Source of the DNA: an uncultured Lentibacter sp.
GTDB taxonomy: Bacteria > Pseudomonadota > Alphaproteobacteria > Rhodobacterales > Rhodobacteraceae
Length of the DNA: 64,000 bases
NCBI GenBank assembly: GCA_947497495.1
Contig: CANMGT010000004.1
Location: 62,001 to 126,000, forward strand
Direction: 5' to 3'
Shown here: positions 28,922-38,195 of the stretch, in pieces
Layout of the letters: each line of letters opens with the position of its first letter
Numbering within the stretch: the stretch's first letter is position 1
Program-made: the position numbers and the translations under genes
Notes under the pieces: model-generated
Databases searched by the model: none
What the model was told of the DNA's origin: nothing
The model's input: the letters and a program-made list of their open reading frames with translations, nothing else

Positions 28922-30199
28922 TTACTCGGCAGCCGTTGCTACGACCTCGGCCTGGCCATCATAGTCGGCATAAGCGCGTTGAATGGCAATCTGGTCGGCG
29001 ACAAACTTTGCATCATGCCAAACGCCCCAGAGGAACGTTGATCCGCGCCGCGACTGCCATGGGAGGCCAAGGAAATAGAGCCCGGGTTCTTTGGACACGC
29101 CACGCTGATGAACGGGCGCACCTTTGTCGTCAAACGCATCCACCTTCAGCCAGTCAAAGTCCTGCCGATAGCCCGTCGCCCAGATGATCGTGGTGATCCC
29201 CTCGGCGGCAAAATCAAGATTGCGGATCGGAGTGGTCAGGCTGTCTGGGTCAGGCCATGTCTGGCGCGCGTCCGGATCGAGCGGCAGATCGAGCCCCATT
29301 GCGGCCACATAGGCATCGGCATCATCCAGCAGCTTATTGTAGTTGTCATCGCCCGCATCGACATTCTTGCGCACATCGCCTGCAAAGGTCAGCGCGCCAT
29401 TCTGATAGCCTTCGGTGCGGCCAAGGAGCGTCACGCCCTCGCTGGCGAGGCGGCGGAAATCCATAGTGTGGCCACCATATGCACCGCTCACGGAAATCGT
29501 GACATGCTCGGTGCCCGGCTCTTGCGCGGCGCGGTCCCACAGGCCCAAGACGCCAAGCCACCAAACGAAATCACGGCCACGATAGCGGCGCGGCGGGCGG
29601 TCATGGGGGCCGACGGACAGAAACACTTTGCGACCGGCCCTGTTCAACTCATCGGCAATCTGCGCGCCTGAGGACCCTGCGCCGACGACCATCACAGCAC
29701 CCTCAGCGACCTGCTCGGAGTTGCGATACGACTGGGAATGCATCTGATGAACACTCGCATCCTCACGGACTAGGGGCGGGATAACTGGGTGTTGAAACGC
29801 GCCTGTGGCCGACACGATCCGCGTCGCCTCGATCACGCCGTCGGATGTCTCGACCCGAAAGCCTGCACGGTCCTTGAACGGCTCGGCACTCAGCACAGTG
29901 ACCCCGGTGCGGACGGGCGCATTCACCATATCGGCGTATTCTTCGATGTAGTCGGCCACACGGTCCTTGCTGACGAACTCATCCGGCGCGTTACCTTTGA
30001 ATTCAAGATTTGGAAAACGATCATGCCAAACAGGACCGTTCGTCACCAAAGCATCCCAACGCGCTGTGCGCCAAGCTTCCGCGATGCGGCTTTTTTCGAG
30101 AACCAGAAAGGGCACGCCATGCTTACCAAGATGTTCGCTCAGCGCGATGCCTGCTTGTCCTCCTCCAACGACAAGGGTGTCGATCTTCTCAATTGACAT
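28922..30199 (-). CDS. Flavin-containing monooxygenase-like NAD(P)/FAD oxidoreductase
   Basis: This 425-residue protein has an N-terminal FAD-binding Rossmann motif (TLVVGGGQAGIALSEHL) and a second nucleotide-binding motif (VMVVGAGSSGAQIADEL). The ATG-type sequence IIWATGYRQDFDWL near the C-terminus is typical of class B flavin monooxygenases of the CzcO/YUCCA type. These oxygenate amines, sulfides or ketones. The start has GGAGGG 8 bases ahead. It is the first gene of the minus-strand operon and is divergent from potA across a region holding two putative LysR sites. Confidence 0.88.
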   Translation of the reverse strand: MSIEKIDTLVVGGGQAGIALSEHLGKHGVPFLVLEKSRIAEAWRTARWDALVTNGPVWHDRFPNLEFKGNAPDEFVSKDRVADYIEEYADMVNAPVRTGVTVLSAEPFKDRAGFRVETSDGVIEATRIVSATGAFQHPVIPPLVREDASVHQMHSQSYRNSEQVAEGAVMVVGAGSSGAQIADELNRAGRKVFLSVGPHDRPPRRYRGRDFVWWLGVLGLWDRAAQEPGTEHVTISVSGAYGGHTMDFRRLASEGVTLLGRTEGYQNGALTFAGDVRKNVDAGDDNYNKLLDDADAYVAAMGLDLPLDPDARQTWPDPDSLTTPIRNLDFAAEGITTIIWATGYRQDFDWLKVDAFDDKGAPVHQRGVSKEPGLYFLGLPWQSRRGSTFLWGVWHDAKFVADQIAIQRAYADYDGQAEVVATAAE

Positions 30200-30278
30200 T
30201 CTATGTCCCTCCCAAACGGTCGCCGCCAGAATTGCCATTTGCGAGGGGCGCGAAAAGAACAGTCTGCATTAGCCTTGG

Positions 30279-30324
30279 TTAGGGTTTGACTAAGGCCTCA
30301 ATCCGATTGTTAGGTTTCACCTAA
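30279..30324. promoter_or_regulatory. Paired putative LysR sites between divergent operons
   Basis: TTAGGGTTTGACTAA (30279-30293) and TTAGGTTTCACCTAA (30310-30324) both have the form TTAG-N7-CTAA and start 31 bases apart, three DNA turns. They lie between the monooxygenase start (30199) and potA start (30402), where one bound regulator could control both arms. A T-N11-A core is present in each, as for LysR-type boxes. Confidence 0.6.
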
Positions 30325-30401
30325 GTCACCCTTCGCTATTTGCGTGGTGACAATTTGCGGACTCCGCCGCTACCGTTCCTGAAGAGCAATGGGGGCGTGA
30401 C

Positions 30402-31493
30402 ATGAATGACAACGTAGAAATCGCTGTTGATGTGCGTGATGCGATCAAGCGCTACGGCGATTTTACTGCCTTGCAGCAGATTTCTCTGAGCATCAGGGAC
30501 AATGAATTCTTTACGTTGCTGGGCCCTTCGGGCTGTGGCAAGACAACGCTCTTGCGCATGATTGCAGGCTTTGAAGACGTAACCGAAGGCGGGATTTATC
30601 TGTTTGGTGACGAGATCAAAACGCTGCCGCCCCACAAGCGCCCGGTGAATACCGTCTTTCAGAACTACGCCCTTTTTCCGCATATGACGGTGCTGGAAAA
30701 CGTGGGCTTCGGCCTTGAAATGAAGGGCAGCTCGCGCAAGGACGCGGCAAAGCGCGCAGCCGAGATGTTGGAGTTGGTGCAGCTGTCGCAGTTTGCCAAA
30801 CGCAAGCCTGCTCAATTGTCAGGCGGACAGCAGCAACGTGTGGCGCTTGCCCGCGCTCTGGCCCCTTCGCCCAAGGTGCTGTTGCTGGACGAACCCCTCT
30901 CTGCGCTTGACCTGAAGCTGCGCAAAGCCATGCAGATTGAGCTGAAACATATTCAGCGCGAAACGGGCATCACCTTCATCTTTGTGACCCACGACCAAGA
31001 GGAAGCCCTGACCATGTCAGACAGAATCGCTGTGATGTCTGCGGGCGAATTGCAGCAACTCGGTGCACCCCGCGATATTTACGAGCTGCCGCGCAACATG
31101 TTTGTGGCCGATTTTATTGGCGACACCAACCTGCTTGAGGTTTCCGTGGACAAAATCGAAGGGGGGCGCGCCCAATGCCATATCGGTGGTGGTCATGAGT
31201 TGATCTGCGATGCGGTCGACGGGGTGAACGTCGGCGCCAAGGTCCATCTGTCTGTGCGCCCGGAGCGGCTGGTTTTGTCTGACCAGGCGTCAGACGGGAA
31301 CAGCCTGAAAGGCACTGTGACCGAGAATATCTATATCGGCACAGACATTTCCACGATGCTTGATCTTGAGGACGGCCCGAAAATTACGGTGCGAACCTCC
31401 AACACCGAGCGTGGCAACAAGCGGCTGATCCAACCAGGAAGCCCTGCGTTCGTTAACATGGAGGCAGGTGCTGCGCGCCTGTTGGTAGATTAA
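30402..31493 (+). CDS. potA: Polyamine-type ABC transporter ATP-binding protein (PotA)
   Basis: This 363-residue ATPase subunit has Walker A LLGPSGCGKTTLLRM, signature LSGGQQQRVALARALA, Walker B VLLLDEPLSALD and switch His in FVTHDQEEALTMSD. A C-terminal TOBE-type domain (about residues 280-360) follows. Subunits of this class energise uptake of spermidine, putrescine or related cations. It heads a seven-gene operon with two permeases, a binding protein and three hydrolases; the next gene starts within its stop codon (TAATG). The symbol denotes family, not proven substrate. Confidence 0.93.
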   Translation: MNDNVEIAVDVRDAIKRYGDFTALQQISLSIRDNEFFTLLGPSGCGKTTLLRMIAGFEDVTEGGIYLFGDEIKTLPPHKRPVNTVFQNYALFPHMTVLENVGFGLEMKGSSRKDAAKRAAEMLELVQLSQFAKRKPAQLSGGQQQRVALARALAPSPKVLLLDEPLSALDLKLRKAMQIELKHIQRETGITFIFVTHDQEEALTMSDRIAVMSAGELQQLGAPRDIYELPRNMFVADFIGDTNLLEVSVDKIEGGRAQCHIGGGHELICDAVDGVNVGAKVHLSVRPERLVLSDQASDGNSLKGTVTENIYIGTDISTMLDLEDGPKITVRTSNTERGNKRLIQPGSPAFVNMEAGAARLLVD

Positions 31494-32419
31494 TGGCGGG
31501 TGGTGCGGCCTCTGGCGGCAGTGCCGCATCAGACACCTATAAGCAGGCTCGTCACTGGCTGTTGATGCCATCGTGGTTGGTGCTCGGGCTTTTCGTTTTT
31601 GCGCCCGTGTGCGTGATGGTCATCTACTCGTTCCTGACCAAGGAATTTCGCGGGGGCGTCATCTGGGAGCCGACGCTGACAGCCTATGACCAGTTCTTCT
31701 TTGATCGCGGGCTGTTCGGGGATAGCGACCCCGTATTGCAATGGACCTATATCGGAATTTTCTGGCGTTCAATCTGGCAGGCGGGGCTGGCGACGATCCT
31801 GTCGCTGGTGATTGGATTTCCAACTGCCTATTTCATCGCAACGAGGCCTGCTAAAACACGCGCGCTTTGGGTGTTCTTGGTGACGATCCCCTATTGGGTG
31901 AATCTGTTGATCCGCACAGTTTCCATGAAATTTCTTCTGCGCGATGAAGGGCCAATGAATGATGCCTTGCTCAGCGTCGGCCTCATTGGTGAGCCTTTGC
32001 AGATCGTCAACACCAACCTCGCCGTCCAACTGGGTCTCTTCTATAGCTACCTGCCATTTATGGTGCTGCCGATCTATGCCTCGGTCGAGCGCTACAATTT
32101 CGCCATGTCGGAGGCCGCCGCAGATCTTTATGCCACCAAATGGACGACCCTTCGGCGCATCGTCTTGCCCGCCGTGAAGCCCGGTGTGATCGCAGGATGT
32201 GTGCTGGTGTTTGTGCCCAGCCTTGGTGCCTTCCTCGCGCCGGACCTTTTGGGCGGGGCGAAGAACTTCATGATTGGCTCTTTGATAGAAGATCAGTTCA
32301 AGGGCAACGCAGGCAACTGGCCGTTCGGAGCGGCGGCTTCCATGATCTTGCTGAGCATGGTGCTTGTAGTGCTGATCCTCTTTGCCCGTCAGCAACGCCG
32401 AGCGGAGGCCGTGACATGA
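31493..32419 (+). CDS. potB: Polyamine-type ABC transporter permease (PotB)
   Basis: This 308-residue inner-membrane permease has about six hydrophobic helices and the EAA loop [26 protein letters not shown], which docks on the ATPase subunit. The start ATG overlaps the potA stop by one base and the stop overlaps the potC start by four bases, implying coupled translation. The N-terminus is preceded by about 20 cytoplasmic residues rich in Gly/Ser/Ala. Family assignment is firm and the substrate is inferred from the operon. Confidence 0.92.
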   Translation: MAGGAASGGSAASDTYKQARHWLLMPSWLVLGLFVFAPVCVMVIYSFLTKEFRGGVIWEPTLTAYDQFFFDRGLFGDSDPVLQWTYIGIFWRSIWQAGLATILSLVIGFPTAYFIATRPAKTRALWVFLVTIPYWVNLLIRTVSMKFLLRDEGPMNDALLSVGLIGEPLQIVNTNLAVQLGLFYSYLPFMVLPIYASVERYNFAMSEAAADLYATKWTTLRRIVLPAVKPGVIAGCVLVFVPSLGAFLAPDLLGGAKNFMIGSLIEDQFKGNAGNWPFGAAASMILLSMVLVVLILFARQQRRAEAVT

Positions 32420-33222
32420 GTGCCAAGACAGACGTCAGAACCTACGCGGGCTTCCGCGCCATGACCCTCCTCTGCCTGTTCATTCTCTATGCGCCGCTGG
32501 TGGTGGTGACGATCTATTCGTTCAACGCATCGCGCTCGCTCACTGTTTGGGAGGGTCTGTCGCTGCGTTGGTACGCTGATGTCTTTGTCGGGCCGGAAAG
32601 TGCAAAGTTTCAGCAGGCCGCCATCAATTCGTTCTCGATCGCGATCATTGCAGCAACAGTGGCCACCACCATTGCGTTAGCTGCGGCAACGGCAATCGTG
32701 CGGGGCGGAAAATTCCGGCTGCGTGCCCCTTCCTTTGGTCTGATTACATTGCCGATCATGGTTCCCGAAATCGTGCTGGCCGTGGCGACGCTGATTTTCT
32801 TTAATTCCATCGGGTTCACCCGCGGATACATGACGATCCTTGTGGCGCATATCGCGTTCTGCATTCCGTTTGCCTACCTGCCCATTCAGGCGCGCATGCA
32901 GGGTATCGAAGACACATATGAACATGCGGCGATGGACCTGTATGCGACCAAAGCGCAGGCCTTCCGGCGCATTCTTCTGCCCCTGATGATGCCAGGTATC
33001 ATTTCAGGATTCTTGCTGGCGTTTATCGTCAGCCTCGACGATTTCATCATTACTAACTTCGTCAAAGGGGCCGGTATTGAAACCTTGCCCACAGCGATTT
33101 TTGGTTCGGTGAAACAAGGGCTAAAGCCCAACATCATGGCGATCTCTACGATGCTGCTTGGCCTCTCAGTCGTGATGGTGACAATCTCCTACTTCGCCTC
33201 GAAGTGGGACAATACAAAGTAG
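32416..33222 (+). CDS. potC: Polyamine-type ABC transporter permease (PotC)
   Basis: This 268-residue second permease has the EAA loop [26 protein letters not shown] and several clear membrane helices, beginning with [19 protein letters not shown]. The start is the ATG in the ATGA overlap with potB. A much longer open frame upstream lies inside potB and is not used. The binding-protein gene follows after 18 bases. Confidence 0.92.
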   Translation: MSAKTDVRTYAGFRAMTLLCLFILYAPLVVVTIYSFNASRSLTVWEGLSLRWYADVFVGPESAKFQQAAINSFSIAIIAATVATTIALAAATAIVRGGKFRLRAPSFGLITLPIMVPEIVLAVATLIFFNSIGFTRGYMTILVAHIAFCIPFAYLPIQARMQGIEDTYEHAAMDLYATKAQAFRRILLPLMMPGIISGFLLAFIVSLDDFIITNFVKGAGIETLPTAIFGSVKQGLKPNIMAISTMLLGLSVVMVTISYFASKWDNTK

Positions 33223-33240
33223 CAACAGGGAGTTAACAAA

Positions 33241-34269
33241 ATGAAATTGCTCACGACATCAGCCATGGCGCTTGCGCTTCTGGCAAATTCGGCCGCCGCT
33301 GAAGGCGAGCTCGTCCTCTACCACTGGTTTGAATATATCCCGGCTGAACTTCTGGAAAAGTTCACGGCTGAAACCGGCATCAAGGTGACGATGGACACCT
33401 ACGATTCCAACGAAGCCATGCTGGCCTCTCTCAAGGCCGGCGGCATCGGGACCTATGATCTTGCCGTGCCGACAGATTACATGGTTTCGATCATGATCGG
33501 CGAAGGTTTGCTCGACACTGTCAAAGAGGGCGAGTTGGCTAAAAAGAGCAACATCAGCCCCGAGTGGGCTGACCCGTCGTTTGACCCCGGCCGCATGCAT
33601 TCGGTGCCCTACCAATGGGGGTCCACATCCTTTGCCGTCGACACGGATGTGTATACCGGCGACATCAACACGACAGATATCCTGTTCAACCCGCCCGCTG
33701 AACTTTCCGGCAAGATCAACATGATCGACAGCCAGGGTGAAGTCATGGCGCTGGCATCGGTTCACATGGGTATTCCGCAATGCACGAATGATCGTGAGCA
33801 ACTAAAAGCGCTCAACGACATGCTGCAGAACGCAAAGCAACATTGGGCGTCATTCAATTCAGACACCGCAAAAGAAGTGCTGGTGTCTGGCGACGCGACA
33901 GTCGGTATGATCTTCGACGGTTTCAGCGCAAAGGCCCGTGAAGAGCGCGCGTCCATCACCTATGCGTTTCCGACGCAGGGCTATCTCGTTTGGATGGATA
34001 GTATCGCCTTGCTGAAAGACGCGCCCAACCGCGACAACGCGATTGCCTTCATGGACTTCATGCTTGAGCCTGAAAACATCGCTGCCGTCTCCAACTTTGC
34101 CCGCTACGGATTGGGTGTTTCCGGTGCAGAAGAGTTTCTCGATCCGGCGCTTGCCACTCTGCCAGAGGCAAACCCACCTGCGACCGCTGGCGAAGGCGTG
34201 TTTGTCATTCCTTGCGATCAGGAAACACAGGCTGTCTACGACCAGATCTGGACGAACCTGAAAAACTAA
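33241..34269 (+). CDS. potD: Periplasmic polyamine-type binding protein (PotD/PotF family)
   Basis: This 342-residue solute-binding protein has a signal peptide (MKLLTTSAMALALLANSAAA) cleaved before EGELVLYHWFEYI. The PotD/PotF family start, a W plus Tyr-Ile-Pro box, an Asp in the VPTDYM segment and W-x-D in YLVWMDSIALLKDA match positions that contact the amine groups of bound polyamines. It delivers the ligand to PotBC. A strong hairpin after the gene may keep its mRNA level above that of the downstream genes. The ligand could be a modified polyamine. Confidence 0.9.
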   Translation: MKLLTTSAMALALLANSAAAEGELVLYHWFEYIPAELLEKFTAETGIKVTMDTYDSNEAMLASLKAGGIGTYDLAVPTDYMVSIMIGEGLLDTVKEGELAKKSNISPEWADPSFDPGRMHSVPYQWGSTSFAVDTDVYTGDINTTDILFNPPAELSGKINMIDSQGEVMALASVHMGIPQCTNDREQLKALNDMLQNAKQHWASFNSDTAKEVLVSGDATVGMIFDGFSAKAREERASITYAFPTQGYLVWMDSIALLKDAPNRDNAIAFMDFMLEPENIAAVSNFARYGLGVSGAEEFLDPALATLPEANPPATAGEGVFVIPCDQETQAVYDQIWTNLKN

Positions 34270-34290
34270 GCCACGCTTGGTCTGATCAGT

Positions 34291-34315
34291 GGCGGCCCCC
34301 TGCCTCGGGGCCGCC
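34291..34315 (+). terminator. Intra-operon hairpin after potD
   Basis: GGCGGCCCC and GGGGCCGCC form a perfect 9-bp stem with a 7-base loop, 22 bases after the potD stop, followed by GTTCTCATTC. It could be a partial terminator or an exonuclease barrier between the abundant binding protein and the downstream hydrolases. Confidence 0.6.
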
Positions 34316-34338
34316 GTTCTCATTCGAAAGGACGGGAA

Positions 34339-35370
34339 ATGGAAACGATTTTTTCCGAACGCCACAACCTGCGGAATTCAAAGACCGAGCTTTTTGGCGG
34401 GCAGTTGGTTGAACCGTTTGAGCGTCCGTCGCGTGCTGAATACATCATCGGGCGCGTGCGCGAAGTAGGTCTTGGCCAGGTGAGCGAGCCGGATGATTTC
34501 GGAATTGCTCCGATTTTGGCGGTTCACGACGATGCTTTTGTCGCGTTCTTGCAAACCGCATGGTCCGACTGGCAGGCCGCCGAGTTCAAAGGCGAAGCCA
34601 TGCCAACCGTTTGGCCCGCAAGGCGCATGTCCAAACATATTCCGACACATATCGAGGGGCGGCTTGGGTACTATGCCCTGTCCTGTGAGACCTCAATCTC
34701 AAATGGCACATGGGAGGCGGCCTATGCCTCTGCCCAAGTTGCTTTGACGGGCGCGCAGCGCCTGAACGATGGTGCAAAGTCGGTATTTTCCCTCTGCCGC
34801 CCACCAGGCCACCACGCCGCGATCGACATGTTTGGCGGCTATTGTTTTATTAACAACGCTGCCGTCGCCGCCCAGCATTTGCTGGACACGGGTGCCAAAC
34901 GCATCGCGATCCTCGATGTCGATTTTCACCATGGGAACGGCACCCAAGACATCTTTGAAGCTCGCGACGATGTGCTGTTTATCTCACTGCACGGCGATCC
35001 GATGGATGCTTTTCCCCACTTTCTTGGCCATGCAGATGAGACCGGCAGCGGCGCGGGGACAGGCTTTACCGTGAACTACCCCATGCCCCCCAATACCGAC
35101 TTTGCCACATGGCGCGCGGCACTCGCCAAAGCCTTGGCGCAGATCGCCGACTACACCCCCGACACGCTGATCATCTCGCTTGGGGTGGATACTTTCGAAA
35201 CAGATCCGATAAGTTTCTTCAAACTCAAATCCGAGGATTTCACGACCTATGGCGCAGACATCGCGTCGCTGGGTCTTCCGACCCTGTTCGTCATGGAAGG
35301 CGGATATGACATCGCTGAAATCGGCTTGAACACGGTCAATGTGCTCCAAGGGTTCGAGAGCGCATCTTGA
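34339..35370 (+). CDS. Histone deacetylase-family acetylpolyamine amidohydrolase
   Basis: This 343-residue zinc amidohydrolase of the HDAC superfamily has CRPPGHHA (catalytic His pair), GYCFINNAAVAAQHLL, ILDVDFHHGNGTQDIF (zinc Asp and His), LHGDP and the C-terminal EGGYDIAEIG. Bacterial members beside polyamine transporters (AphA/AphB type) remove acetyl groups from acetylputrescine or acetylcadaverine. The position just after potABCD strongly supports an N-acyl amine substrate. The stop overlaps the TTG start of the amidase (TTGA). Confidence 0.88.
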   Translation: METIFSERHNLRNSKTELFGGQLVEPFERPSRAEYIIGRVREVGLGQVSEPDDFGIAPILAVHDDAFVAFLQTAWSDWQAAEFKGEAMPTVWPARRMSKHIPTHIEGRLGYYALSCETSISNGTWEAAYASAQVALTGAQRLNDGAKSVFSLCRPPGHHAAIDMFGGYCFINNAAVAAQHLLDTGAKRIAILDVDFHHGNGTQDIFEARDDVLFISLHGDPMDAFPHFLGHADETGSGAGTGFTVNYPMPPNTDFATWRAALAKALAQIADYTPDTLIISLGVDTFETDPISFFKLKSEDFTTYGADIASLGLPTLFVMEGGYDIAEIGLNTVNVLQGFESAS

Positions 35371-37049
35371 ACGTCATTGACGCCTCTATCGCGGACCTGC
35401 GTGCCGCACTTGAAAACGGTGAACTCACCAGCGTCGCCCTTGTGCAAACCTACCTTGATCGCATCGAGAAGTATGATCGCAATGGCCCCTGCCTGAATGC
35501 CGTGCCAGTGCTCAACCCGGATGCGCTGGTAGAGGCCGAGGCGTCCGACACGCGGCGCGCAAATGGTGAAACCCGCGGCCCGCTTGATGGCATCCCATAC
35601 ACCGCCAAGAACAGCTACAAAGTCAAAGGCCTCACCGTGGCCGCCGGATCGCCCGCCTTTGCGAAACTGGTGGCGACGGATGATGCGTTCGCGGTTGCCC
35701 AGTTACGTGACGCAGGAGCGATCCTTCTTGGCCTAACGAACATGCCCCCGATGGCCAACGGCGGGATGCAACGCGGTGTCTATGGGCGCGCTGAATCCCC
35801 GTATAACGCAGATTACCTGACCGCTGCTTTTGCGTCCGGCTCCTCAAACGGATCAGGGACTGCAACAGCGGCCAGCTTTGCCGCCTTTGGCCTTGGTGAG
35901 GAGACATGGTCCAGTGGCCGTGCGCCCGCATCCAACAACGCGCTGTGCGCCTACACGCCTAGCCGCGGCGTTATATCAGTGCGCGGAAATTGGCCCTTGG
36001 TGCCCACAATGGACGTTGTCGTGCCACACACACGCACGATGGCCGACATGCTCGAAGTTCTGGATCTCTTGGTGCAAGACGATCCCGAAACCCGAGGAGA
36101 CTTTTGGCGCAGCCAGCCGTGGGTGTCCCTTCCGCTTGCTTCGCAGCTCCGGCCGACATCCTACAGCGCCTTGGCGGGCAAATCCTTGGTCGGGAAGCGC
36201 TTTGGCGCCCCTGCGATGTATATCAACGAAGACGCGCACGCAGGCATTGGCGAAACCATCGGAATCGGCGGCCCCACAGGGCAGAAAATCATGACCCGCC
36301 TGTCAATCATGACCCTTTGGAACGCGGCAAAACGCGCGCTCGAACAGGCTGGGGCCGAGGTCGTCACAGTCGATTTTCCTGTTGTCACGAACTACGAGGG
36401 TGACCGTGAAAATGCCCCGAACATTCATACCCGTGGCCTTCTTCCCGTAGACTACCTACATCATGAAATCACCGATCTATCGGTCTGGGCCTGGGATGAC
36501 TTCCTGAAAGCCAACGCTGATCCCAATCTCAATTGCCTGGCCGACGTGGATGGTGCGCAGATATTCCCTGCGCCTGATGGCAGCCTGCCTGACCGTTATA
36601 CAGGTTTTGAAGATGGCATTGCAGACTATCCCGCCCATGCACGTGCAAACCCGCTAGACGACTTTCGCGGTATCCCTACGCTTGAAGCGGGATTGCACGG
36701 GTTAGAGGAGACACGGCGGATTGACTTTGAAGACTGGATGGATGGGCTGGCGCTTGACGCGGTGATCTTCCCGGCTGTTGCGGATGTTGGCCCTGCGGAT
36801 GCGGATACAAACCCGGCGTCGGCTGACATCGCATGGCACAATGGTGTTTGGGTCGCCAACGGCAATCTTGCGATCCGCCACCTTGGCATCCCAACGGTGA
36901 CTGTGCCCATGGGCACCATGGCAGACATTCACATGCCCGTCGGTCTGACGTTCGCTGGGCGTGCCTATTCCGACAACACGCTCTTGGCGCTCGCCTGCGC
37001 CTTTGGGGCAACCGGCCCATATCGCACCCCACCAACGAGAACAGCATGA
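35367..37049 (+). CDS. Amidase signature family amidohydrolase
   Basis: This 560-residue protein belongs to the Ser-cisSer-Lys amidase family. The Lys is in YTAKNSYKVKG, the cis-Ser in ASGSSNGSGTA and the nucleophile region reads EETWSSGRAPASNN where most family members have DTGGSIRIPA, so this is a divergent subgroup. Translation probably starts at a TTG inside the preceding stop codon (TTGA): GAGAG lies 6 bases ahead and the N-terminus NVIDASIADLRAALENGELTS is normal for the family. The stop overlaps the next ATG by four bases. The substrate amide is unknown. Confidence 0.87.
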   Translation: MNVIDASIADLRAALENGELTSVALVQTYLDRIEKYDRNGPCLNAVPVLNPDALVEAEASDTRRANGETRGPLDGIPYTAKNSYKVKGLTVAAGSPAFAKLVATDDAFAVAQLRDAGAILLGLTNMPPMANGGMQRGVYGRAESPYNADYLTAAFASGSSNGSGTATAASFAAFGLGEETWSSGRAPASNNALCAYTPSRGVISVRGNWPLVPTMDVVVPHTRTMADMLEVLDLLVQDDPETRGDFWRSQPWVSLPLASQLRPTSYSALAGKSLVGKRFGAPAMYINEDAHAGIGETIGIGGPTGQKIMTRLSIMTLWNAAKRALEQAGAEVVTVDFPVVTNYEGDRENAPNIHTRGLLPVDYLHHEITDLSVWAWDDFLKANADPNLNCLADVDGAQIFPAPDGSLPDRYTGFEDGIADYPAHARANPLDDFRGIPTLEAGLHGLEETRRIDFEDWMDGLALDAVIFPAVADVGPADADTNPASADIAWHNGVWVANGNLAIRHLGIPTVTVPMGTMADIHMPVGLTFAGRAYSDNTLLALACAFGATGPYRTPPTRTA

Positions 37050-37828
37050 AAATAGCGCTCTACCAGATGATGTCGACGGACCGTAGCGTCGCCGAAACAA
37101 CCAGGGTCCTTGATCAAGCCTGCGCTGATGCCAAAAAAGGCGGGGCGGATCTGATCATCTTCCCCGAAATGGCGCTCACTGGGTATAACATCGGTGCCGA
37201 ACGCATCCGTCAACTGGCCGAGCCAAGCGACGGCCCGATGGTGCAAAGTCTGATCGATATGGCAAAGCGACACGGCATAGGGATCCTGTGTGGCTTTCCT
37301 GAACTTGACAGGGAACGTGTTTTTAACGCGGCTGTCTTGGTTGACGCCTCAGGCAAAGTCCTTTCGGTGTGTCGCAAGGCACATCTGTTTGGTGATGTAG
37401 ACCGCGCAGCATTCACGGCGGCGGACAGGCTGTGCCCATTGGTGGAATTTGGTGATTGGTCCGTCGGTCTCGCCATCTGCTATGACGTAGAGTTCCCGGA
37501 ACTCGTCCGCGCATATGCGCTCGGTGGTGCCGACGCCGTCTTGGTCCCCACGGCGAATATGCAGCCCTATACGGGTGTGGCGACACGGGTTGTCCCAACC
37601 CGCGCTGAAGAGAACGAGATCTTCGTTGCTTACGCCAATCGCATGGGTGTTGAAGGTGCGTTCGAATACTGCGGATTGTCCTGCGTGACAGGCCCTGACG
37701 GCATCGACATTGCACGCGCCGGTTCGGGCGAAGAGATGGTTTTTGCCGACCTTTCAAAAGACGCGGTTGCGCGGGTTCGAAAATCTCTCTCGCACCTTAA
37801 AGATCGCCGGAGTGACTTGTATTCTTAA
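37046..37828 (+). CDS. Nitrilase-family carbon-nitrogen hydrolase
   Basis: This 260-residue hydrolase has the Glu-Lys-Cys triad: Glu in IIFPEMALTGYN, Lys in CRKAHLFGDVDRAAF and Cys in LAICYDVEFPELVR. Size and motifs are near those of omega-amidases, N-carbamoylputrescine amidohydrolases and aliphatic amidases. In this operon it probably hydrolyses an amide or carbamoyl group of an amine-derived intermediate. The start is the ATG in the ATGA overlap with the amidase; a longer open frame lies inside that gene. It is the last gene of the pot operon. Confidence 0.88.
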   Translation: MKIALYQMMSTDRSVAETTRVLDQACADAKKGGADLIIFPEMALTGYNIGAERIRQLAEPSDGPMVQSLIDMAKRHGIGILCGFPELDRERVFNAAVLVDASGKVLSVCRKAHLFGDVDRAAFTAADRLCPLVEFGDWSVGLAICYDVEFPELVRAYALGGADAVLVPTANMQPYTGVATRVVPTRAEENEIFVAYANRMGVEGAFEYCGLSCVTGPDGIDIARAGSGEEMVFADLSKDAVARVRKSLSHLKDRRSDLYS

Positions 37829-38195
37829 CATTTGAAAGCGGTTGAGTTGCAGGCCCTCGGCAGTAGAACAATCATTCCCTCCAAGATCGTCAACGGCAAC
37901 TCAGTCCCCGCCTCGATGGCCGGTACCTTTTGTTGTAAATGGACGGCCTGAGCTTCACGCATTAGATTGGATTTAAATGACCGCTTTAGCGACACCTTCT
38001 GCAACGCAGCGATAAATGCGCCGCACGTGCGAGCAAGTGCTGCGTCAACGAACACCCGGAATGGCAACAGCCGCAGAGTCCCCATTCTTCTCGGTAGCAG
38101 CAAAGTTTCACGCCCATTTGATTGGCTATTTGCCTCCAGAGCCGTCATCTGGTTACCTATGCCTAAGCTATTTTATGCCAGAGGGGATTCTGACC
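37829..38195. other. Non-coding stretch at the right edge of the first island
   Basis: About 367 bases separate the nitrilase-family gene from the L,D-transpeptidase. Frames here lack binding sites and recognisable motifs. AGAGGGG just before 38196 is the ribosome binding site of the next gene. The remainder looks like decayed sequence and may mark an island boundary. Confidence 0.5.
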
